Assembly (NCBI RefSeq): GCF_002104995.1
Contig: NW_024468319.1
Span: forward strand, 1 to 44,454
DNA length: 44,454 nt
Origin: Linderina pennispora
Lineage: Eukaryota; Kickxellomycota; Kickxellomycetes; Kickxellales; Kickxellaceae
Reading direction: 5' to 3'
Under the pieces are notes generated by a model that did no database searches, was not told where the DNA came from, and was given only the letters and a program-made list of their open reading frames with translations. The translations under genes and the position numbers were made by a program. Of this stretch, positions 1 to 8,878 are shown in pieces (position 1 is the stretch's first letter; every line of letters starts with the position of its first letter).

Positions 1-1169
1 CAAGCTTATTGCGCACCTCATACACCTTGCCGAACCACCCTTGCCAAGGCACCGCAGCTGGATAAAGTCATCATGGTACCGGCCGGTGCATGTCCATCAC
101 CATATTCTCAAACGTTGTTGCAGATGAGGCTGACACGCGGCTGCTACGCCGCATCCACATTGTCTCGTGCACGCTACTGTTGGCTGCACTGGCGCTACGC
201 GCCCGACCTGACGTAGGCCGCGAGCCCTCTGATACTCTGCTGCTCCGCGTGGCCATGCGTGGCAAATCAATGCTGTCGAACTGGTTCTCCGAATCAGATT
301 CAGACGACGATGGAACGAGTCGCCAGTCTACCACCATTGTCGTTGCTCCATGACCATTCATCGCTATTGCCTTCGCTATCACTGTTGTCGTCGTCATCGT
401 CGCCGCTGTTGTCGTCATCGTTGGTTAGCGAAATGTCAAATGCAAACGAATCGTCATCATCGTCACCCAGCCCAGTGGTCAGCGACCGGATTCCTGTCTC
501 AATGTCCCGCTGCTCATACGATGCCAGCGACTCCTGCGCCTTCACCACCAGCTGCCGGAATGCGTCAGAATAGGTAGCTCTGACTGACGCAACCTCATCA
601 ACATACTCTTTGCCAATAATCCCCATTGAGTACAGGTACGGCAGATTGTGAAAAACAGCCGCCGGTTACGCAGAGGGTCGTCGTCGTACGTGCGGCAGTA
701 GTTTTCCAGCAACGATACAAACAGCATCCGGCTCTGCACATCCCGCCCATCGCCCCGAGATTTCCGGCGGCAGACTCATCCCCGGGAGGAGACTGCCCAT
801 CCCTGGTGGCAGTGCCTTGCCGAATCCCATTGAGTTCTGCCGCACCAGCATTTGCTATGCGCTGCCATCAAGTCCGGCAGCTGCTGCATCGGAGACACAT
901 CGTGTTCGCTCCAGGCACCGGCAACTGCGATGGAGATCGTGTTGCCCAGAATCGCTGCGAACTGCCCGTCTCGCTGCTATTGGCCTCATCCCGCTGCTAT
1001 TGCCCTCGTCGCTGCTGTCGCTCAGCTGCCGGAACCGCCCTGTGGCACCTTGCTGGTGCTTTGAACTGTCCGACTTGGATCGCTCGGCGTCGCTGCCGTC
1101 ATCATCGACATTTTGTATTTCTGTTGCGCGGCTGCTGGCTTTCGTGTCGCTGCTGGATCGATCAGCCAT
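1..1169 (-). CDS. HRI/EIF2AK1-like eIF2-alpha kinase, N-terminal part, frameshifted, cut by window edge
   Basis: This is probably the stress kinase that phosphorylates eIF2-alpha to slow translation. The start codon is at 1169 (MADRSS...). An acidic/serine-rich leader is followed, across several reading frames, by the segment SLLENYCRTYDDDPLRNRRL and then a stretch of the type MGIIGKEYVDEVASVRATYS, which match the HRI N-terminal domain in order and spacing. An acidic spacer (D/S-rich) comes next, and at about positions 45-5 lies the start of the kinase domain, with LGKGG and then, one base shifted, GKVYEVRNKL, the glycine-rich loop. The rest of the kinase lies beyond position 1. At least five frame changes are needed, and several sit in short homopolymers (for example a missing A near 851 and a missing C near 635), so I read them as sequence errors and not as decay. 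GCN2 is excluded because the N-terminus is HRI-type. The family call is well supported, but the exact coding path is not. Confidence 0.65.
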
Positions 1170-2314
1170 TGAAATGAATAGGCAAAAGTTGTGTGTATGT
1201 GTAAATACCGACAGGCGGGAGAAATATTTACAAAACGGGAGGACTGCGGTCTGTGCTCTTATGCCAGCCTATTATGCATATGCCCGGGACAATAAATTAT
1301 GCAATGGTGCCGCACTTTTGTTGACGTTGAGAAATTTAGTGACGATTTGGAAAAGAAGGCGGTGGAAAGCACGGAACATGGAGGAAGAAAAGGAGTCTGC
1401 AAAAAAAGTGTCAGGCCTGCGCCCGCCAGGTGAAAAAAAATAAACCGATGGAGCACCGCGATTGGCCGCAGTACCGGAACAAGCTACGTGGCCGGTGCAA
1501 CAAGGCAAATCGGTGTGATATGCAACGAGGCAAACCCAGACCCACCAACGCACAGTGTAGCATTGATGTATGAGTGCTTAATACATATCTCGCCATGGGT
1601 CATCGTATTGACCAGGTAGCTGCTATTCAAACGAACTCAAACATCATAAAAACAAAAAAGCCACATTAGGACTGCATGTCCAACAGTCTCAATATAATGG
1701 ACCCCTCAAGCATCGTTGAAGAAGATGGATACTGTAATGCGTAGGTGACAAGTGCGACCATGGAAAACATGGATGAAAACACTCTGGCCATATCGTTGGC
1801 TGGCTGCGCTCGCTTCAACATGCGTCGCACCCACCGTGTAATTCATTCATCGTACAAAGCATTGGACTCCGCACTCTAATAAACCACTCCTTTGACTCTT
1901 TCCCAGTGGACGCACGTCGATTTACCAAGGTCAAATGGGCCATGGGTATCTTCTTGGTGCTCACGCTCAATGTATATGCGGATTGGTGTCTCTAACTGTT
2001 AGAGAATAGCTGTTGGTCTGTCTGAAATGTCATCGAAATATGACCAGCTGGCATCCTTTTCCATTAGAGGCAATTGAGCATGGCCAGAGCTAGACTGAGG
2101 CAGCAAGCAGCCGTCCTTTCCACGAGCCTGGAGACCATGTCAGTCGAGTGACAAGCGGACCTCCAAGTAGCGAGCCTCAGCACTCTTCACAGGGTTTATA
2201 GCTAAGACACAAAGCTTGGACAGCTTTTCAGCGATTTCCGTGCACCACAAAACATTTACTGGTCATCGCCACTCCTAGTCACAGAAGTTATAGTGCGCAG
2301 GGAATCGCTTGCGT
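1170..2314. other. Non-coding stretch upstream of the kinase
   Basis: No supportable gene is present. Short open frames on both strands lack similarity and codon structure. An A-rich run near 1432-1444 and scattered AT-rich blocks are all I see. The part next to 1169 must hold the promoter of the minus-strand kinase gene. Confidence 0.5.
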
Positions 2315-2533
2315 TCAGTCAAAGCCTTCTCGAGTTTGTTTAAACCAGCGCAGCAAAATCCCAAGCGTGGTTGCAACGGAGACAAGCAGCACCTTCCGCT
2401 CATCGCTAGTCTCTGCGTTGGCCTGCCTCCTATAGTCCTCAAATAGCTGGTGATAGCGAGAGAAACGACAATCCATTGCAGCAGATTTTAGAGATAGAAA
2501 CCAGCAAAGGAACATTGAACTCAGTCTTAGCAT
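2315..2533 (-). CDS. Possible small single-pass membrane protein, unrecognised
   Basis: This is an ATG-initiated 72-codon frame. Its C-terminal third has one hydrophobic segment (VLLVSVATTLGILLRWF, about residues 47-63) preceded by charged residues (SDERK) and followed by a short basic tail, an arrangement typical of small organelle-membrane or tail-anchored proteins. An internal methionine at residue 20 would give a 53-residue form that keeps the segment. No family is recognised. It stands alone in a gene-poor stretch and could be a chance frame. Confidence 0.25.
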   Translation of the reverse strand: MLRLSSMFLCWFLSLKSAAMDCRFSRYHQLFEDYRRQANAETSDERKVLLVSVATTLGILLRWFKQTREGFD

Positions 2534-3028
2534 GAAGTATGCTCGGAGTTTATATGTACAGAAACAAACTGAATACTAACCAGAGTCCGGGTGGTGCTGT
2601 ATATAGTGCACTAGACAAACTACATTAGCTTTCGATATTATTTTTAATCACCTATGTAAACACCAGATGTCAGCTCAGTTCAGTTGTCCATACACGCTTG
2701 GGTCCTTGAATAATCTTTGTCAAGCTGGTATTGTCTCAATAGTTCGTAAACAAGGTGTGTAACATCGCACTGCATCCCAGAGACCTAGCGTTCTCTTTTA
2801 GAAGCCTCATAGCAGGGAAATCAATGTGTCTGCCAGGTGTCGCATGTAGTGAATATAGTGCGCGAATATCATTCCGCATATGCGGATTTTTTGGACAATA
2901 AGCAAACACTGGAAATCAAAGCCAGTTCAGCCACGCCGTGTCGTGTTTAAAAGCAGCAGACAGGTCTGTTTTTGTCCGTGGTCACAAACTCACCTCACTG
3001 CACCAATCTACACACTTTATATTTGCCA
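2534..3028. other. Non-coding stretch
   Basis: This AT-rich sequence has no supportable gene. Nothing with clear structure was seen. Confidence 0.4.
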
Positions 3029-3558
3029 TGGACTATGGTCAAGTGTTCACTTTCTTTGATGCTCCGGACACTGACAAGTCTGCAGTAGTTTACCGCGGCC
3101 ACTTTAAGAAAAAAGCCGATTGCCTCTGACCAGCCGATTTGCTTACTCGGTCCGAATCGACGGGCGCGACCTCTCTGTAATCGCAATCCATCAGCAAGGA
3201 GCCATGTCCTCGTGTCGGGGTCGCGAGAAGGCATTTCCAAGAGTCGAGCATCAATGAGGGGATTTGGTGGTGTTGCATCAGCAAAGAAGGAAGGTTTCAT
3301 TAAGGGAGCCTGGTCGTTCACAGATTTCAAGGGAAATGCGTACAAGTGGGATGTCAAGTTTTAGTGGCAGCAAGTGGTGGGCTGTATGACGCGGTGAACC
3401 AAGAGGTTGCTTTCTTTGAGCGAAAGCCATGGAAAGTTGAGATCGAAGGGTTCCTGTTCATCCGACAGCGCGTCTCAGAGGAGCTCCTTTCTCTGATTCT
3501 TCTAACAAACAAGCTTGTGCACAATCGTGTCAAAAGTAGCGAGCATCCCGATGGATAA
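3029..3558 (+). pseudogene. Decayed small gene, perhaps DUF6593/tubby-C-like
   Basis: Three adjacent plus-strand pieces in different frames read like one protein. They are MDYGQVFTFFDAPDTDKSAV (from 3029), a middle piece ending GAWSFTDFKGNAYKWDVKF (to about 3361), and a piece around 3400-3558 containing VAFFERKPWKVEIEGFLFI and SEELLSLILLTNKLVHNRVK. The pattern of short beta-rich blocks (Y-K-W, then V-A-x-F-E-R-K, then a helix with E-E-L-L-x-L-I-x-x-T) resembles small fungal tubby-C/DUF6593-like barrel proteins. A stop at 3127-3129 and another near 3360 interrupt it. The frame breaks could be errors, but the coding similarity is also patchy, so pseudogene is preferred. The family call is tentative. 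Confidence 0.4.
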
Positions 3559-4017
3559 AAGCGCAGTTTCCTTGGACTATCTTATGTTTTGGCTGGTGGA
3601 ATCGCCCTATATCTCAGCAAACTGCAATACGTGGTTCTATGCAAGCCCCATGAAACGAAATATCTATTCGCAGCAGTGCAATTTTTACGCGCAGCCTAGC
3701 CTGCAGTCATCAATAAAAAATATTAAACCTGATTCGCACGTCTGATTGAATGGGTGTGCTTTGCGGTGCTGCCCACCTGGAGAAGCTACACGATAACCCC
3801 GTATCATGCTGCTATAAAACCTGTACAGCCATAATCCACTACTCCGTATGAAGCTGCTATTGTTCTGGCTCCATAGGTGCTACTAGTTTGCAGATTCTCT
3901 AGTATCTCTAAATATTATTCAAATGACATCTAATCTTTTCCTCTTCATCAAACACTGTACCAAAGAAGGCATTGACAGTAAACACCCCCAGCGGTTCGTC
4001 TTCTCAGCAAGAATTTA
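3559..4017. promoter_or_regulatory. Upstream region of the array with first copy of a shared block
   Basis: There is no gene here. Positions 3797-3819 hold the sequence CCCCGTATCATGCTGCTATA followed by AAA. Related blocks recur ahead of the next two array genes (4807-4844 and 5777-5813), always as CCCC then (T)CAT..GCTGCTAT. A shared promoter element is the likely reading. An ATG at 3923 opens a 32-codon frame that stops just before 4018. Confidence 0.4.
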
Positions 4018-4698
4018 ATGGTGGAAATAGCGCGTGCTCCAACCTCATTGCAGCGGGTAATGAATGCTACTGATCCAGCCAGCCTTGGGGTGCTGGATCA
4101 GTGGAACCAGCAACTAGCAGAGATTGCAATTGGGTTGCAGCAACAACTGGTGGGTCTACTTGCCCACCAGAAACCTGGCTACACACAGTCGCCGCTGCCG
4201 CGTTTACCAGCTGGGCAGATATCTGCGTCACATGTAGACATCACCCATGTCGATATCCTTCAGCTTATTCCACGTAGCGTGTGTCGAAGCGATGCCATTT
4301 ATGGAATACGTCGAGTATACACTCTGGATTGCTCGAGAAACAAAAGATGCTCGTTAAAGGGCCACCTACAAAAGTTTGACATCAACAAGTCCATGATAAT
4401 CAATTCGCACCCGGTCAGTACCCGGATCGACGAGTTCTTTATTGAGAGTAGCTACGCGGAGACATTCATTCAAAAGATGATTGATGGCAAGGCTGCTTCG
4501 TCTATCGGCATCGATCCGGCCAGTATAATCTGTCGGGAAGTCCGGCAGAGTGGACAGAAACCGTCTTCATCATACTACTGCGGGATGCTTCAAAGTGCAT
4601 ACTTGGTCATCAAAAATGCTAGCCACACCAGGGCCCTAGAGTACATCGCAGCATACACAAAAGAGATTGGTGTTGGGATACCAGTGCACGAGAAATAG
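4018..4698 (+). CDS. Array gene 1, unrecognised family, class I, N-terminally short
   Basis: The 226-residue intronless frame begins with ATG. The W-N-Q-Q-L-A-E segment starts at W29 and is followed by a heptad-like run rich in Q and L. After a proline-rich linker come C89-R-S-D, R98-R-V-Y, SHP, the strand EFFIESSY and the final YTKEIG. It lacks the basic KRxR patch that most other members have before the W segment. Its similarity to array genes 2 and 3 begins abruptly near ARAP, so the true N-terminus may be lost or lie upstream out of frame. The closest relative is array gene 2 (shared HLQK...SMII.SHP...ID/FDEF). The function is unknown. Confidence 0.75.
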   Translation: MVEIARAPTSLQRVMNATDPASLGVLDQWNQQLAEIAIGLQQQLVGLLAHQKPGYTQSPLPRLPAGQISASHVDITHVDILQLIPRSVCRSDAIYGIRRVYTLDCSRNKRCSLKGHLQKFDINKSMIINSHPVSTRIDEFFIESSYAETFIQKMIDGKAASSIGIDPASIICREVRQSGQKPSSSYYCGMLQSAYLVIKNASHTRALEYIAAYTKEIGVGIPVHEK

Positions 4699-4806
4699 CT
4701 GGCCAAGACGGACTGGCCCGATGCACTCTATCCTATGGGTCCATCGTGGTATTACTCGCCTGCCGCAATGGCTACACAGCAGGGGCTGGTGTAGTATTAG
4801 TCCCCC

Positions 4807-4844
4807 TCCCCATAAAGTCGCACTCATCACGCTGCTATCAAAAG
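4807..4844 (+). promoter_or_regulatory. Shared promoter block, copy 2
   Basis: CTCCCCATAAAG is followed 10-20 bases later by CATCACGCTGCTATCAAAAG. The same two elements in the same order occur ahead of array gene 3, and a shortened version occurs ahead of array gene 1. The block lies about 90 bases before the start codon at 4932. Confidence 0.35.
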
Positions 4845-4931
4845 ACAGTATTGGCGTTTGCCGGCGCATCATTTTTATATTCGCTTTTGCACATACTCAT
4901 ATCTCATTGTATTGATCAACAAATATGGCTA

Positions 4932-5720
4932 ATGATTTCACCAACGACCCCACCTACCCTTTTTTCCCAGAAAGGCGAAGCTGTTGACCCGAGAAAGAGA
5001 TCTGCAGATACCTTTTACGTGTATAGTGAGGGAACGAAGAGGCGCAATATTTCGGCTTCATTGCGACCCCCGGCCACACCGTTTTCCGATATACTAAACA
5101 CCACCAGCCCGTCTTCCATCGTGCAACTGGATCAGTGGAACCAGCAGCTCGCTGAGATGGTCATTGGGATGCAGCAGCGACTGGCAGAGCTCATTGCTAA
5201 CCAGCATGCGAAGTCTGCGCCTTCTCCACTTCAACTTACAACGTCAAAGGCGCCAGCGGCTCTAGATATGGGCAAGACTGGCGTTGAGATCTCCAAAGCA
5301 GTGCCTCAATGCGACTGTCCAAGCGATATCAAATACAGAGTTCGAAGGATCTACACAGTTGACTGTGTCAAAGACCGCTCAATTTCGGTCAAACGACACC
5401 TACAAAAGTACGGTATTACCAGCTCGATGATCATATATTCTCACCCGATCAACGACCGCTTCGACGAGTTCATTGTTGAGAGCACTTACGCGGATACGTT
5501 TGTACATGCTCTGTACGATGCGCAGGTCGTCACAGTTATCGGCTATAATCTTTCCGGTGTTGTCAGTCAGGCGATATCGCTGGGCGCGCCGGTGCCAACC
5601 TATGACCAGTACTGCCGCAGCCTAGTCAGTGCTTACAAAATTGCGCGAGGAACGAAGCAGTTCCGAAGCAAAGAGTTTCTGCAGGAGTACGCCGCTGAGA
5701 TTGGCATCAGGCTGCTGTAG
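4932..5720 (+). CDS. Array gene 2, unrecognised family, class I
   Basis: The 262-residue intronless frame starts at the ATG in CTAATGATT; the same frame is open upstream but only from a GTG. Residues 20-23 (PRKR) and 35-38 (TKRR) are basic patches that could act as nuclear localisation signals. The W69-N-Q-Q-L segment begins an amphipathic stretch to about residue 90. After a low-complexity linker, CDCPSD and RRIYTVDC open the C-terminal module, followed by SHPINDRFDEFIVEST and a C-terminal helix ending YAAEIGI. It is most similar to array gene 1, next to it, which suggests a recent tandem duplication. No enzyme motif or membrane segment is visible and the role is unknown. Confidence 0.82.
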   Translation: MISPTTPPTLFSQKGEAVDPRKRSADTFYVYSEGTKRRNISASLRPPATPFSDILNTTSPSSIVQLDQWNQQLAEMVIGMQQRLAELIANQHAKSAPSPLQLTTSKAPAALDMGKTGVEISKAVPQCDCPSDIKYRVRRIYTVDCVKDRSISVKRHLQKYGITSSMIIYSHPINDRFDEFIVESTYADTFVHALYDAQVVTVIGYNLSGVVSQAISLGAPVPTYDQYCRSLVSAYKIARGTKQFRSKEFLQEYAAEIGIRLL

Positions 5721-5776
5721 TGCTGACTGGTCATTTATGCCACTTGAGTACTGGCCACTTTCGCTTGGCTCCTCCA

Positions 5777-5813
5777 CCCCCATAAATATATTAATTCGGT
5801 CATCGCTGCTATA
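5777..5813 (+). promoter_or_regulatory. Shared promoter block, copy 3
   Basis: CCCCATAAATATATTAATTC, then TCATCGCTGCTATAA. It matches the arrangement ahead of array genes 1 and 2 and lies about 85-120 bases before the start at 5896. The ATAAATATA part may itself serve as a TATA element. Confidence 0.35.
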
Positions 5814-5895
5814 ACGGACGGCTGTGTGGTGGGCAAACATCACAATGTACCAGCTTCGCACGTCAATAACTTGTTTGCTTCCAACATTGTACGCC

Positions 5896-6702
5896 ATGTC
5901 GCTTAGCTTACCAAATGCTGCTTTTGACCATTCCTCTCAAACAGGCGAAGAAAATGCAACAAAAAAGCGGCTACCAGAGCCCAGTTACGGCGGTGCTAAG
6001 GGTCAGAAGCGGCAAATGTACACTGTCGTTCTACAGTCTGCGCAGGCACCATTCCTCAGTGTGCTGAATACAGTTGACCCCTCCGGCATCATGCAGCTGG
6101 ATGAGTGGAACCGACAGCTGGCAGAGCTAGTGGTACATTTCCAAACCAGGATCTCTGAGCTTACCCTACCTCCAGCTGACGAGCCGCAGCAATTGTCAGA
6201 TCCTGCCCGCTCCATGGAAATATTCAGCCCGAAAAAGAGTCAGGCTGCCAATCACGCAGAGTCATGTGCTTATATTTTCATTCCTTCTAATGCATGCCCC
6301 AGCGATAAGAAGCACAGCGTTCGGCGGGTTTATATATTGGACTTTCCAAGAATCAGCGGGAAGAAAGCTAAGCCTAAAAAGCGCCTGAGTACCTATGGTG
6401 TTAATACTGCCAAGATTCTCCTTTCCCACCCAATCTGCCCGCGGGTCGACGAGTTTTTTGTTGAAAGCAGCTATGTAAACGAATTCGTCACCAAAGTTCG
6501 CAGTTCAGGGCTGACTACGCTCTGCACTACCGATGCCAGCAAGGCACTGTGCATTGCTCAGCGCACATCCAAGCCGATACTGTCCTTTCAGAGATATTGC
6601 AGTAAATTCAGGACCGCATATCTCACTCTCCCGAAGGCGGCTAAAGGCCGATGCACCAAGTATCTTCAAGACTATGCAATAGAGGTTGGAATTAAACTCT
6701 GA
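5896..6702 (+). CDS. Array gene 3, unrecognised family, class I
   Basis: This is a 268-residue intronless frame. The ATG at 5896 was chosen because MSLSLPNAAF... resembles the N-termini of the other members; an earlier in-frame ATG at 5845 would add 17 residues. Basic patches TKKR and GQKRQ precede a strand-like YTVVLQS, and then comes the segment DEWNRQLAEL. The C-terminal module shows CPSDKKHSVRRVYILDF, an unusually lysine-rich first helix (KKAKPKKR), SHP, VDEFFVESSYV and a final YAIEVGI. A degenerate duplicate follows immediately. A canonical AATAAA lies 14 bases past the stop. Confidence 0.82.
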   Translation: MSLSLPNAAFDHSSQTGEENATKKRLPEPSYGGAKGQKRQMYTVVLQSAQAPFLSVLNTVDPSGIMQLDEWNRQLAELVVHFQTRISELTLPPADEPQQLSDPARSMEIFSPKKSQAANHAESCAYIFIPSNACPSDKKHSVRRVYILDFPRISGKKAKPKKRLSTYGVNTAKILLSHPICPRVDEFFVESSYVNEFVTKVRSSGLTTLCTTDASKALCIAQRTSKPILSFQRYCSKFRTAYLTLPKAAKGRCTKYLQDYAIEVGIKL

Positions 6703-6715
6703 TGTACTTTAGTTA

Positions 6716-6721
6716 AATAAA
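6716..6721 (+). terminator. Polyadenylation signal AATAAA of array gene 3
   Basis: A perfect AATAAA lies just after the stop codon of array gene 3, in an otherwise untranslated AT-rich tail. Confidence 0.4.
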
Positions 6722-6889
6722 CAGGCCCATATATGACAATGGTACGGTGCCTCTCAGATAATGCATGGTGTCTTGTATTCTTCCATAGACATGCCGTTTG
6801 ATGCCATTTTGTTATAGCAATGTGGCCATGAGTGAGTAAGCACATCATCAAGTAATATATCACGCAATGCCCCCAACGTTTCCTACCGT

Positions 6890-7572
6890 CATTTATCTCG
6901 GAGTGCTGACACAGTTGACAGCAAGAAGAGGCCAGCGGATTCCGATCAGTTTGGCGTCGTGAATCAGAAACCATAGCTGTATTCTGGCTTACAATTTGCG
7001 TAAGCACCGTTCCTCAGGATGCCAAATGCAGTTGACCCATCCAGCGTCATGCAGCTGGATGAGCGGAGCTGACAGCTGACGGACCTAGTGATAAACCTCC
7101 GAACCAGGATCTCTGACCTTGTCCTGTCTGCAGTTGCAGGCTGCAGCAATTGGTAGACCCTGCCCGCTCCTTGGAGACATTCAAGTCGAAAGCAGCCCCT
7201 GGTTCCAGGCTCAGTAAAGTCGATCTACCCTGGCTTATTCATCCTTGCGGGCGTCCCAGAGATAAGAAACACAGCGCTAGGTGGGTCTATATGCTGGAAC
7301 TCCTCAGAGCTATTGGGGAGAAAGCAATGATTAAGAAGCCCTTGAGGGCCTGTGGCGCGAGTACTGTCAGCATCCTCTTTTACTGCCCAAACTGCCTGCT
7401 GGTCAATAAAATTTTTGCTGAAAGCAGCCCATCGCTACCCTGTCAGGAATATGGCAACAAATTTAGGATTGCATATTTTAATGCCAAACAGCAAAACAGC
7501 GGCCAGTCCATTGAGTATTTTGCGCAGTATGCTGCGGAGGTCGGGATGGATGCCGTCAAGCAGCTGGTGTAA
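6890..7572 (+). pseudogene. Array relic 4, degenerate copy of array gene 3
   Basis: The nucleotide sequence follows array gene 3 closely (for example the stretch ending CAGTTGACCC, then GTCATGCAGCTGGATGAG), but the reading frame is destroyed: TGA replaces part of the W-N-x-Q-L codons (GAGCGGAGCTGA at about 7061-7072) and another TGA follows about 20 bases on. From 7150 a 140-codon frame remains open (DPARSLETF against DPARSMEIF in gene 3; DKKHSARWVYML against DKKHSVRRVYIL), with the strand and second-helix region partly deleted. RRVY has become RWVY. It shows birth and death inside the array. A short truncated protein from 7150 cannot be excluded. Confidence 0.7.
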
Positions 7573-7874
7573 TTGACGCATTTCTGGCAGCAGAGTGGTG
7601 TATAGCAGTCACAGTTGAGCTACTGTCCTTTTTGCATTTGTTGTGTCCCAACATGAATGCTCTCTCGTTACACTGGTGATAGCTATTGAAGCTAGAGTTG
7701 CTCAGCGTTTCTGTTCCCAGCTGGCATTCCGCAGGCACTGATCAAGGATATCCGATCAGAATTATCTCATTCTGGCCATTTTATTTCGCCACAACACACA
7801 GCAGACAGAGCTAGCCTTTTGTTCCACTTGCCTGCAATTTTTTCCTCGTTTCAAGTATTTTGCAAGTTGCTGGA
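7573..7874. other. Intergenic region ahead of array gene 5
   Basis: There is no gene here. The last 100 bases are pyrimidine-rich, as are most leaders in the array. Confidence 0.4.
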
Positions 7875-8714
7875 ATGTCTTTTACTCAGCTAACAGTGTC
7901 GCGGCCAGCGTTTATCGGAGATGGGTCAAATAGCGGCGACAGTGCAAAGCGAGTGAAGCTCGAATTCCCTACGAAAGCACGGACCGAGAGAAATTCCGTT
8001 GTCCTGCTCCAACCCGTCTCGGTTGTAATCCCCCACGGGATGCAGCCCGAGGACGCTGCTGGTCTCGTGCGCATGTGTCAGTGGAACCAAGAGCTGTCAG
8101 CAATAGTGATGCATCTGCAGAACCGGGTAGCTGAACTCCGCCAGGCACAGCAGCATGCATCAGGCCAGATGCCATCAGATTCGCCCATGAGTTCTGCATC
8201 GACACTCGCTCCAACGAGCCCGCTGAACCAGCAGCCAGACAGGCCATACCAATCGCTACGGCACTGCGATTTCAAATACGGGGTTCGGCGCATATACATA
8301 TTGAAACTTCGTGCAACCAAAGCGAATATGGCGCAGAAGCTTAGTGACATAGGGATTGACTCTGACTGGGCAGTGCATGTCCAGTTTTTGACGCTGAGTG
8401 TGATTGAGGCCTTCGTCAAAGCAGAGTTTTCCAAGCAGTTCTTCGATAAGCTCATGGAAGCTGGTATTCAGGTGCTTGATGGGTATGAGCCAATGACGAA
8501 GGCCCACCCAGGCCTTACAGATGGCGAGGCGACGCATATAGCAGCGTCATACGGTACAGTGCTGAGAAAAGCACTCAAAAAGTTGTCCGCGCCGGCTTGT
8601 TCTGTAGAGGAAAAGTTCCTTCATTACCTCCGAGAATATGCCAAGGAGATTGGCGCTCCGCTTAAGGCCACCGTCGTCCAAATGGTGTCAGGGCCAGCCC
8701 AGCAGACACATTGA
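7875..8714 (+). CDS. Array gene 5, unrecognised family, intermediate between classes
   Basis: This is a 279-residue intronless frame from the first ATG. Residues 24-29 (AKRVKL) look like the monopartite nuclear signal of c-Myc. The segment VVLLQPVSVVIPHGMQPEDA, followed by GLVRM, is typical of class II members, but it leads into CQWNQELS, the class I form of the conserved segment, so this gene links the two classes. The linker is rich in Q, S and P. The C-terminal module has FKYGVRRIYILKL, a helix with LSDIGID, a strand ending EAFVKAEF, then GYEPM in place of FDPL, and a final YAKEIGAPL. The role is unknown; nuclear location is an inference. Confidence 0.82.
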   Translation: MSFTQLTVSRPAFIGDGSNSGDSAKRVKLEFPTKARTERNSVVLLQPVSVVIPHGMQPEDAAGLVRMCQWNQELSAIVMHLQNRVAELRQAQQHASGQMPSDSPMSSASTLAPTSPLNQQPDRPYQSLRHCDFKYGVRRIYILKLRATKANMAQKLSDIGIDSDWAVHVQFLTLSVIEAFVKAEFSKQFFDKLMEAGIQVLDGYEPMTKAHPGLTDGEATHIAASYGTVLRKALKKLSAPACSVEEKFLHYLREYAKEIGAPLKATVVQMVSGPAQQTH

Positions 8715-8878
8715 TAAATTTTAGCAATCAGCTCAGCAGAGCTGCGCGATCGGCTAAGATTTGTTGTTTTAAATTGCCAGCTGTGACACAGTCCTCGTCT
8801 CACCTCTCTTCTCCACTCTGCCTCCAATCGACTTTTTTTTCTTCTCTCTTTACACTACTCGTATTCTAGCAATATCTG

